A stretch of DNA of 64,000 bases from Brienomyrus brachyistius (Eukaryota > Chordata > Actinopteri > Osteoglossiformes > Mormyridae): positions 10,014,435 through 10,078,434 of the forward strand of contig NC_064538.1 in the NCBI RefSeq assembly GCF_023856365.1, given 5' to 3'. The first letter of the stretch is position 1, and the number at the start of each line of letters is the position of its first letter. Below are positions 45,617-57,800 of this stretch, one piece after another. A program made the position numbers and the translations under genes. The notes under the pieces were generated by a model. The model ran no database searches, was not told the origin of the DNA, and saw nothing but the letters and a program-made list of their open reading frames with translations.

Positions 45617-48600
45617 GTAAGTACTAAATAGTGTATAGCATTCAGTTAAGTATATAGGCAACAGTAGACTTTTGAGTTATATGCAAGCTTATGTAATTGC
45701 TAGATGTCTACAAAAACTTTTCAACTGTTTTGACATTGATTCATATTTGGGCACTAAGGTGGATGGAATTTGTAATGATTTGCGCTCGTGTTACTTTCGC
45801 TATGTGACACGATGCAATTCTCCTAAATAATTACAATTTGCTGCATCCAGTGGACTCTGTATAACGTAGCTTGTCTTTAATGAAACAACATTAGGAAGCA
45901 GCTCGCGTGGTTAAGACGCTACTTCCTGGGTTCATGTCGATGTAACGTCTCCTTAAGATGTGTAGTAGGGTTTCCACACTTTAACTCGGACGATCGTTCT
46001 TGTTTCCAGTATCACGTTACATATCTAACTTTTCCAAAAGTTTGTTTGATAAGACACTTTATTTGGATCGGTTTGATCTGCACAATTGACCTGGTAGAAG
46101 GCGGTATACTCCAGTAGTAGGACGCATACCCAGATATCACCACGTTATTGTTTCAACGTTGAATTATAGTTGAATGCGTTGAATTATGGGCAGTGTTAAA
46201 TTATCAGCGTTGATACTGAATCGGTTTTTGGTCAGATTTTTTATATCGAAAAACAGATAGTGGCAAAACCTTGATGCAATGTTGATATAAAGTGAAATAC
46301 TGAAGATCGACATTGTTTCACCCTTTTTGTCTGATATGGAACCAATGTCATTTCAACATATGTGTGCTTTCTGGGTATGATGTTCAATGGAAAATAACGT
46401 GTTAGTTGAAGTTAAATATGTTTTTCACCTTTAAATCTGAAATTTTGATCTTGATATAATTAAAGGAAATACATTTTCTGTTCTCCAGCCACAACATCGT
46501 CGGGCACAATCTGTAGTTTATTCGATGGACCAGTGGTGCGACAGAACAAATGCAGTGTGTGTACTGACTACGTATACAAGTGGAGAAGTTTGTGAACTGC
46601 CAGAGAACACTGCTGGGATGAAATTATATATGTTTCTTAATGTATAGATTGCTTGTACAAGAAACAGAGAGCACTACATCATTATCGGCGTTTTACGTTA
46701 TAAACATTCAGGTGCATAATTTATTTTTCCCCATGGCGCGAGTATTTAATTTTTTCTCTGTCCCATAGATGTTAAACACTGCTACATATAGAATTTTATT
46801 ATTCACTAATACTACAAAATTTTGTAGGCAGGGTGATTTCAACAATGTAACAACCATCTAAGTATTGATTCTGGTCCTCCCTTGAGGTGAGATGACAGCA
46901 TTGTGCCCTGGGTGGACAGTATTGCGTTTTTTTGTATTGAGAATGATGGAATTAGCCCTTTTTTGTTATTAAGTGCCTGTCTCAGGGGAACACAGTGCAG
47001 TCCATTGTGCCTCGCTCTTAGGCTTCCCCTATGAACATAAATGTGCCTGGTGCCGGATGCGATCTAGGCATGTGCAGTGGAGATTGCCATCCAGTGTCCA
47101 GTGCAGGACTGCTCAGTAACTTCCTGTGTTTTTTTTTTAGGGAAGTGTGTGTGTGTGTGTCAGTAACTTACTGGATAGCTATGAGGTATTGTCAGTTGGG
47201 CTACTGAAATAACAAACCACAGTAAAGACCCCTGCAGCGGCTGTGTCCCTCCAGGTACTTTCTTAGAAAGTTCATCCAACTTGCGTCATTCACTTGAATG
47301 TCAGATTGGATAAGTGCACAGTAATTGCCACTACCAGGAAAAATGTGGGAAATCTGACACCCTCCCCTTCACTTTTATCAAATGTAGAAAAAAGACACAA
47401 AACAATTTTTCCTTTCGAAGTAAAGTTATGAAATATCAGTAGTGCTTGGGGGACGCTTAAGTTATACAGAGAGAGTACTGTTTGTTTAGAACAGGTGACC
47501 CCGTTGTGCAATTTTTCCTGGTCTCCCTATGATATGACGTATGAGCCTCCTTTCATGCAATAGCTTTGTGTCGGAATAGGGTGCTGTTGTTATCTACCAG
47601 CACAAGCTACAGGAAATTGTTCTGTAGTATACTGGAGTAGAAGTTCTCTGAAGAACTTCTCCTCTGTAAGAGTATGGAGTGGAGTAGTGATGGAGTATTG
47701 TGGGAGCATGGCAAAAAAGTAGTGATGTTTTGTAGGAGTAGAGACAGTAGGAGACAGAACAATGATGGTGTGGTGGTATTCTACAGCAGTACTGGACGGA
47801 GTAGCAGTCAGGATACGTTACTTCTGTTTCTATTGCATTCTTCTGGTTGAGTGCTCAGGGTTACTGTAGAATGGTTTTGATAAATGAACTATTTGCATAG
47901 TAATTTTCTTCCTGTTTACCTGGCACACTTTAATTGTGTCCTTGGTGCTGGGCTGTGATTGAATTCATTGGCTCTACATTGTACTGAAAGGTATTGCCTG
48001 TGACTGGAGCAGTTTCTGAAACACTTTTGCAATACTGAGCCATTAATGATTTGTAGCCGATCACAGTCATCGTTGCTTCTTTTAAGTAGGTACTGTGGCA
48101 TGCTGGGGGAAAAGGACAGAGCTAAACCAAAGCCATGGAGATGTCCTTCACCTGTTTTTGGGCGTGGGATTGTTCTGCCTGCTGGTTTGCATGGGACCAC
48201 ACTCCATTCAAATACTATGCTTTTGGTGATGAGTGTAAACTGCTCTGCAGGAGCATTTTACGTGTGGTTCAGCCTCACCCTGAAACAGGCAATACTAATC
48301 CATCTATTTTGTACTAATTTAGAAATATCTAAATTTATATCTATTATTAATATCACTTGGAAGTCAGCCCATATCATTGAACCACCCCATAAAGTAATTT
48401 GAATGATCAAGATGACAAAACATTTGCATTTTCCTTATTTTAAAACTTGAGGTTAAACTGTTTTTGTCTTTACTGAATGCCATCTTTGAAATTCCAAAAG
48501 AGTTCAGATATAGCCCCCTAGGATTAAGGTTTACTTTGGAAATGCCCACAGACACAACGTCGTAAGAAAATGTCTGTAGAAAACTTAATTAAAAATCACA

Positions 48601-51600
48601 CATTTTGTTCGCCGTACAGTGACCAAAACTCTGTTGCTGGAGGCCAACTGAACTAGATGCCTGAATTTAGCTGCTTTCACCTGACAAGCCAGTTAAGACG
48701 GGATGATTCCTCTAATAACACTTAGGAAGAAAGGCTTGGATCTGTGGCCCACACACACACACTGCTACTGCCATATCTCACTCAAACGATCTGTGCCATT
48801 GACTGTAACAATGACAGACTTACTTGTGGATTTGTTCCAGCAAGACTGACGTAAAAAAATGTGTGAGCTGGTTCTCCTGGGATGGTGTAGTGATCTGGCC
48901 TGTAATCAAACCGCAGCGCAGATGGGGAGCCTAAAAGTAACCCGCCATGGCTCGGCACCCTCGGCCCTCGACTGCTCAAAGGTTTACCATCATGCATCTA
49001 TCATCTTTTCACTAGCTCCCGTCTTCCTTAATGATGCAGGAAACTGATGTATGATGGAGTGCCAAACACTGGCCAAGACCTACTTTCAGTTAAGGCCCAC
49101 TTTGAGCCATGACCTATTTTTGTACTACAACCCAGCTTCGAACATGTAGCAAAACGAGTTACTGACTCCAAAAGTCTTTTCTTTGATTTAAAATCAGCTA
49201 ACGGTGTATATATATGTTACATACCTTAGTAACAAATGTTGTATTATGGCCCGATCAAAGGATTTGAAACGGAAAGAAACAGCATTTATCTTTTTTTGTT
49301 AATTAAAGTTATTCTTATAATGGTGGCTGTAATTTACGGTATGTGTGAACCATTTATGTACGTGCATATTTACTCCACTATTTTTGAGATGCTTACCTAA
49401 GATAATGCATTACCTATTGACAAGAGCTAGCAGTCTCTAAGCAAGTCTTATCACTGTCTATGAAACGCACTGTGTTTTTCTCACCTGTAGTTTGATGAAA
49501 AATGACATCCTGTGTTTGGTGAGACAAAGGAGTGAATGGGTTATTAAATAGGTATTTTTCTGATCTTAATCGGTCAGCACCTGCAGATAATAACTTTGGA
49601 GTGTAAATGATAAAAATGCAGGACTTCACCGTTTTAATACATCCACATTCACTTCACTTGCCCATATACCCTACTGACTTCCATAGTCTGTTAAATCACT
49701 TGCAAATAAATTATGCATTACCAGAAGATAGTTTTGTACAGTGACCTTCAGTGACTAGGCGCTTATACATGTATTTACAGTCACTGAAATGCAGTTGACA
49801 ACCTGTTTTTGTTCAGCACACGATTCTCTGTAAATTCTACACACTGTAGTGTGTGAAAATCTCAGCCATATTCATACCTATCAGGCGCATTTGCATTAGC
49901 AACCTATTAAACTGGCATAGTTGTTATCACTGTTGCCTGCCACCTCTGCCTCCTGTTTCCTAGATGCATGGAGTTTGCATGTTCTCCCCGTGTCAGTAGG
50001 GGGTTTCTTCCAGGTTTTCCATTTGAAACAAATGTTAAGGTGTTCTTAAATCAATTTTATAAAAATCAATGAATGCATTAAAGAAACTAAAAACGTCAAA
50101 TGTCTTGTATTTTGTTTGGTTACTGATGGTTAAGGTTAGTTAGGGCTGGGTAGGGGTTAAGGTCGTCATTGCTGGGATTAGAGTTTTACCCATAGAAATG
50201 AAAGGATTGTCCCCACAAAGACATGAATATAAACATATATGTGTGTGTAACCCTGGATAGGACAAGCAGGTAAAGAAAATGAATGGATGGTTGATTGGAT
50301 GGATGGATGGATGGAAAAATCTGTGATTGTACAAATGAAGAAGTCATTTACTGAACTCCTAATCTGTTTTCTTATGTAAAAATGTTATTCTGAGTAAAAC
50401 ATGAGGGGATTGAAAAATTAGTGAAGTCCTCTATTTGAACAACAGAAGTTGCCTTCTGATCTCTTTCTAGATAGTCAAGAAATTGGCTGGATGCCTGCCT
50501 TAGCATAGGAAATGCCTGGAATCAATTTCTATCACTACCAGTTCCATCTGTCTTTTCTTGAGGCTGATTAGAGGGGAGTGATTATCTCTGCTGTTCTCTG
50601 TAATGTTTCTAGACTTAGTCTAGGCCACCACTGACCTAACAACACTGCTGGTGCTATGATGTAATCCCCTAGACCCCTACCCTCACTCTAACCACTAATA
50701 TGTCTGTTCCATAGGTTGGTGGACGACCGCTGTGTGGTGGAACCTGCTGCTGGAGACCTGGAAAACCCTCCAAAGAAGTTCAGAGGTCAACTAGTCGAGA
50801 ACCATTTTTGAGAATCTTACAATTTTTTTAATGGGGAATTTGTCCTTATTCAATATATAATAACACTGCAAACACTGCTTTAATATACAGTTGCTTACTG
50901 GAGAGTAACCACTATCCTGTTGTGCCTTTGGGCTTATATAAAACATACATTTCAGCTCATGTGACAGGACAGTCCTTAGCTCAATAGCCAAGCGGAATCT
51001 TGGCTTTACAGCACAAACATGTTCTGCTTGTCTGTCATCAAATTCAGGGAACCTGCAGTTCCAGCTAATTTTTGGTACATTCAATATTTATCATGGACTA
51101 AAATCTATCGGAATGTATGACTGTTTGTTCTCCAGGACTCATAAACTGCACGTGGTTAGTATGCGTGTCAGTTGGGGGAAGGGGGGGTGCAGAGGTACTT
51201 GAATGTGACAGCAGAGACAAGCATAGGAAGAGTCAATATTGAATATTGTGTCAGGCTGGTACAGCTTAACAGGGTTTGTTGTATAGATATAGTTTTATAA
51301 TTGTGTCAAGTTATGTTGCCAAACAAATGAAGTTAAGGGTGGGACTGGGACTGAGACTGGGACTGAGACTGGGACTGCTACCGGTCAGTAGGCTGCTGCA
51401 TCCTTATTTTCGGTCACATTAGCCAAATGACTAGTATCCATGTTTCTCAAGCGATATGCAGGAAGCTCATATTGTGTCACTTGTTATTTTTGCTGAGCTG
51501 TAGAATTATTCTTGCTTCGACTATTGTTTGACTCCATCATCATACCAAATATCAGTGTTTTATTGTGCTTTATGCCTGACAAACTGGTTTCGTGTTGGTG

Positions 51601-51796
51601 AGGAATACAGTGATCCCCCGCTATTTCGCGGTTCAGCCATCGCGCCCCCACTATATCGCGGATTTTTCCCTGACACCTCACAGTTCTTTGCATATCGCGC
51701 ACCTTGCTTATTGTCCGATTGTTTTTGTGAACCCATACTGAGCTTAGAATGTTGTTATTTTTACATTTTCCATTACGTATACAGAGAGAGAGAGAG

Positions 51797-51841
<45 letters not shown>

Positions 51842-54800
51842 ATATATATACATATAATATTTATTATTATTATTATTATTATTATGTTATGCGATGGGCT
51901 GGCCCCCCATCTAGGGTTGTTCCCTGCCTTGTGCCCATTGCTTCCAGGATAGGCTCCGGACCCCCCGCGACCCAGTAGGATAAGCGGTTTGGAAAATGGA
52001 TGGATTATTATGTTACTCATATCCTTAGCCTGACATCCACATATCATATGTGTTTACAAAGTGTGTTTTAATAAGTTTACATGTGTTTAAAGCATGCGAG
52101 AGAGGTATTTTAAGGCTTAAACTATAAAAAAACATTTTATTTATGTGGTCTTTCTATGTTGCGGATTTTCACCTATCGCTGATGGGTCTGGAACGTAACT
52201 TTCACGATAGGCGGGGGGTCACTGTACTGTGTGGTAATGAAAATACAGTAAAACCCTTTTAATGAGAATCATAACTTTTGGAGCATTCATTCATTAGACA
52301 ATTTTTGTATTTCCCTTAAAAGAAAATTTATATGACAGAGTACAGTGTTTGATTTGGAATTGTTCATATCTTTAGTTACAGTGAAAAGCCCGGGAACCCG
52401 CTGTACAGTACGTGTGTGTATGTGAGTGTGTGACACTTTTGGATCAGCATGTGTTTCTCGACCAGGGGAAAGTGAACGTGAAATGTTGGTTAGTGGTCCT
52501 TAGCTTCTTCCCTTTTTTTGAGAGTCTGGTCTCAAAAACCCTATTCCAACACATTGTATTATACACACTTACTGTATATGCGTATAAATGCCAGACAAGA
52601 GCAGCTGTCTACTACTGCTTTGTTACAGTGATCTATGGCTTCACTCATTCCACTGACCCTTCGCCTTGTGCACTATTTATCTTCTCCTTGCTATGGCCCC
52701 TGATTATCAAACTTCCCTCCCTTTGTCCAAGATTCCCATGACTCTGCCCCTTCCTATGACTCACTTCTACCACTTCTCCTCGAAAGCTATTGTCCTTTGC
52801 AAGCTGCCGTCGCTTCCCTTCAGACTCGCTTGCTACACCAGGTAGCACATCTGAATCCCTTCTAGTTGTGCCTTGATTATTGCAGATGGTTTGACTCAGG
52901 CTCCACCTCTGTGCTTCTCCTCAGATTGCCTCTTTAAGGTCTTCCCCATGAACCGGTACTCTGCTCAGAAGCAGTTCTGGAAAGCCAAGCAGGCAAAACA
53001 CGAGAAAGATAAAATCGCTGATGTCGTGCTGCTCCAGAAACTACAGGTGAGAGGCACATGCTTCTTGGTGGTCACATGATTGTGTTGTATTTCCATCCAG
53101 TCTGTTTTCAAATGAGGTTCTTATACCACAGAAGCTTGAAAGGTATGAAGTTCAACAACTTTCAAAACAATAAAATCTAAATCAGATTATATGGATGAGT
53201 GAGGAACCTAGTTATCGTGTCTAAAATATGAAATGCATGCCTTGAATAGTATTTTAGAGATCTCCTATCTTTAAGAGTTTCATTCACATGACTTGGTTGT
53301 TCTATAAACCAAAAATAATACTTGTACTAGTGGTGGGAAAAAATATCGATTTTATGATTAATTGTGATCCTGCTTTTGACGATTTGATACTGATTCACAA
53401 AACCCCAAGATTTGCCCTAAACAATACCTGCATAGGTAAGTTCCTCAAATAAAGTGGTTTTGCATTACGAAGCCTTTGGCCTTTCTTTAGGGGTTTTCAC
53501 AATTTGCTTTCAGTGACTATGCATTTGTAAATTTGCATTCTATTCAGAGCTTTTTAAACATCTCTCCAAATATGGAAAGCTGCTACATAGTATTACATAT
53601 TATCCCTTATTCCTATTGGATTAATGTCAAATTATAATTGAACTGAGAATCATTAGCTTGCAAATTGGAATCGAATCAAATTGGGGCATCTGTGCCAATA
53701 GCCAGCTCTGACTTGTAGTCTTTAGAATGCTCTGTGAGACTGCAGTACTGTGATGTAAGTTGTCAGTAAAATCCCAGCTGAGCATTTGTCTGATCAGGCT
53801 TGTGTGGTTGGCTTGCCCACCTGCGGCTGCCTTGTGTTAGCAGCGCTGATGCATTTGTGTCACACAGCATGCGGCAAACCTGGAACAGAAGCAGAACGAG
53901 ACAGAGAACAAGAAGGTGCATGGGGATGTGGTGAAGTACGGCAGCGTCATCCAGGTAGACCCCACCCGCAATGCCTTACTTCTGCAGGTGGAGCCCGTGT
54001 GATTGGTGTCTGCACCACTGAGATGCCCACCTTTGCTAAGTTGTTAACTCGGTGCTCACATGTTGAAGGCAGTGACATGTTTCTGGCTGAAACCCGAAGC
54101 CATCAGGCCCCATGCACAGAGCTAAGTGAGGGGAGAGCAGGCGGAGTTCAGTTTCCATGGCATCGACCCTGGAATTTGCCTGAGTCGTGGCCCTGTCTGC
54201 CTGCATTCCTCTACCATGGGGTATCTCTTTCCACAGGCAGGCAGAGATGCAAGTCACATGCTTGTATTCATATCTTTATGGGGACTGTCCATTAGTTTCT
54301 ATTGGCATAACTGGGGTTTGGCGATTTGGACCAAAAATCATATCCCGATAGTTTTTAGCTGACCGGCGATATACAGTCAGTACAGACAGTATCAAGTCAG
54401 AGCCAAATGACCCCAATGTCACACAGGCACTTTTATTAACATGTGCATGAAAAAATGTCTATATTGATATAAACAATATTGTCTCATCCTATATCTTGTA
54501 TGAAAATATGTTGATATATCTTTAAAACTATATATATATCGCCCACTTTCTGTAGCTACTTGTCCTGTTCAGGGTAGGGGGGTCCAGAGCCTATCCAGAA
54601 GCTACGGGCACAAGGCAGGGAACAACCCAGGACGGGGTGTCAACCCATCGCTGGGCACCTTAAACATAAATAACCAAACAAAATATGACTATTTACATTT
54701 TTATTTTTTTTTTCTTATTACAGTCACAGATTTTTATGAAACTGAGTTTCTCCAAGACAATCGTAATCATTTTTTTTGCTTTATAAATACCCTCTTTTAT

Positions 54801-57800
54801 TAAAACAAAATCACATTGTGATGCTTGAACGTTTTATATGCAGCCCTAGTATTTTATACAAAATATTTTTTTTATTTCTTATCTTACCATCCTGATCTTG
54901 TATCTGTTCTTCTGACCAGATTGCAATTAAAGCTCGGATCTGTTAATTTCTTCATATATTACTATTACTTTTATCTTTTTTTACTTTATCGTTGTCTTCT
55001 GAGTTCACACCTTTTGCATAACAGGCAAGATATTTGCATAACCAATCAAAAAAGAAAACGTTTCAAGTCCCACTCCAAAGTACCAAAAACATACCCCAGT
55101 TGATTTGGCAGCTTTGGTATAGGAAACTCACAGATGCCGAAATTTACTGTTTGGGTATTGGAATTTGGAAAAGAAATACGATTAATTTTCTGATCTACGA
55201 TAGAATCTGAGCATTTTGGTCGGTATAGTGGGTAATTAGTTTGAGAGATACTGAATGTGGTTCAGGATAAAACGAGATGGGTCAGTGAATGGGATAGGAA
55301 TTGAGAATGAAAGTGAGTATGAAGCATCGCAGAGACTTTTCACTCCATTGTTAGAGTGACAGCAACCACAGATGAGTGCCTCGCTAGCTAATATGAAATC
55401 AGCAAGGTTAACAATACTAGACACTTTAGTTGATCCTCATGGATCTTTATGTTATGCCTCCCCCAACTTGCCCAACTTGTTGCGATGAAGGGCAGCCTCC
55501 TGTTGCGGCACCCAGGGAGCTGGGGGTTAAGGGCTTTGCTCAAGGGCCCACAGACGTGCCAACTAGTATGAACCAGTATATAGTTGAGAGGGCCAAGCTG
55601 GGGAGGTTATAGAACTGATATAATCACACATTTTAGTTCTAAAGTGCTCACTCAGGTCCATATCGATGAACACATAGATCGACGCAGAATGCCCAGACAA
55701 TGAACATTTACAGTACCCAGCCTTGTCCCCTATGTTTCCTGTGACAGGCTCCTGGCTCTCTGTGACATTGCACTGGAAAGATGGTGAAGGATGATAGATG
55801 AACTATGAAGGAAGTTATGCAAACCAGGATATGTTTCACCATTTTTGCTATAAATGTGTAAGACAAACATATCAGGGTCAGATAGTACTGAGATTAGCCT
55901 GTCAAGCCTGAATGGGATGGTGAGAGGGAGTTCCTGTGCCCTTACAATACTTCTGCCTCTGTTCTTTATGTGTGCCTAATTAACACTGGTGCACTCAAGA
56001 TTCTCTGTGTGCGAACAATTAAGTCAGGGCTTTGGTGCAGAGGAAACATAATTGAAACTGTGATAGTAACTAAGATCGTGAGTGCCTGTGAGTTTCTGTC
56101 AGCGTCTTTTTGAGATTCTAATTAATACTGCACTTCTGTGAAGGCTTGAGCAGTTGTGTTTCTTTGTACATGTAAATAGGGTGGTTAAAATTTGTATGAC
56201 TGTAATTGAAGCGTTGGTTCTTTTTGCATCTGCTGTAAGGCTGTGGGTCTTCTTAACACCTGAGACCAGCCAGTTCTTCAGGCCCCAGGAGATGAGGGAT
56301 AAGCACGCTTAATACCTTGTTGTTGCACTTTTGCTGTAAACTAGGGCAATAATCTGCGAGCCTGGTTTAAGGTTGCAACTGTGTGATCCTTGCCTTAGAA
56401 GACGTTACTTTTCAATATTTGTCCTGTCGTCTTATCTAAAGACAAACAGCAGGCTTCCTGGAGATGGGTGGAGCTCCAGAGAGATGGTATTAGGCAGTTG
56501 TTCCTTGACTGTGGTGAACATAGTACTTGACTTGTGCCTGTAAGGGTTACGGTCCGAGGAATGAAGGAAGTTTGATTGCTGTCCAGAAAGTAAAGTCTAT
56601 GGATGCTGGTCTAAGGTCTTCTATAGGAGGAAGACGTGATTTCAGCTGTTGAACCTTCTTTGGACTGTTTGACAAAAATTTGATAGATTAGATTAGATTA
56701 GATAAACTTTATTGTTGAACTGCGTGGTTTCATGAACAGTTGGTGCCTGTTCTGATAAACTGTCCCCACCCGAAGACAGTTGACACGATGTAAAGGAATG
56801 AATCATCCATCACTGCTGGAGTCCAGTTGCTTTTAAGACCCTGTGAAGTGCTCACTGCTGTTGTTCACTGATTAATCAAAGGTCCAATAGCACAATATGT
56901 AAGGTGGCAGTCAAAGACACAACTCAAACCAGAGACTGAGGGCTGATCATTTGCCTGGGAGTTTGGTACATTTGCACACCTTTCACATATCACCTGACAT
57001 TGCCCCTACTCCTGTAACATCTGGTAGGTCATACAGTAACATAGATGCCTACATGTGAGGTAAAGGTGCAGCTCACCTGGCACTCATAGGTAACAATGCA
57101 GTTACATGTATGTACCATTCCAGGAGTTGTTGTGGAAATTATGTTCTCTGTTGTTTTCACCTTGATGGCAGCTCTTGCACATGAAGAGCAACAAGTACCT
57201 CACTGTGAACAAGCGGCTTCCAGCCCTGCTGGAGAAGAATGCTATGCGGGTTACACTAGACAGCACCGGTAATGAGGGCTCCTGGCTCTTCATACAACCC
57301 TTCTGGAAGTTGCGGGCCAATGGGGACAATGTAAGTGAAGGAGCACATACATTAATGCACAACTGTTATCATTTGTATCAATGTCAAGACTTCTTCCACC
57401 CAAAATATGATCTGTAACTAATTAAATGTTTTCAGGATAGAATGAAATAATTTTGTTTTGTGAAGACATTCATACATTCATACCAGGGATGGATTACGGA
57501 CCGGGCCAGCAGGGCCGCTGCCCAGGGGCCCTTGGGGTGCAGGGGGTCCGTGGGGCCCCTAGCCCAAAACAATTTGCAACGCTTATCAACAATGTATTTT
57601 CGTTTGTCTATTTTAGAGGGCCTACATTCTTTGATCCTCTGCCTACAAGGGCCCCTGACCCTATAGGGAGGGCGTTTGGCTGCCAAGGGCCCTTGAATTG
57701 TGGTGGTTGTGGTGCTGGTGCTGGTGGTGGTGGTGGGGGCCCTCGCGAACGTTTTGCCCAGGAGCCCACACAACCCATAATCCGTCCCTGATTCATACAA

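Larger units (their letters stand above)
51608..52224. mobile_element. pogo/Tigger-like MITE with nested insertions, itpr3 intron 2
   Basis: Left end CAGTGATCCCCCGCTATTTC; right end reverse-complemented CAGTGACCCCCCGCCTATCG. TA lies on both outer sides (51606-51607, 52225-52226), as expected for a Tc1/mariner/pogo-superfamily element. Inside are the GCGGATTTTT word on both arms, a microsatellite block and a later SINE insertion. Confidence 0.85.

Noticed and set aside
51484..52047. 187-codon minus-strand open frame with poly-Ile and poly-His/Thr runs
   Set aside because: It is created by the compound microsatellite and SINE inside the pogo-like element.
53786..54295. 169-codon plus-strand open frame
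   Set aside because: It overlaps itpr3 exon 4 in a different frame. The exon's true frame encodes HAANLEQKQ..., and the long frame is a by-product.
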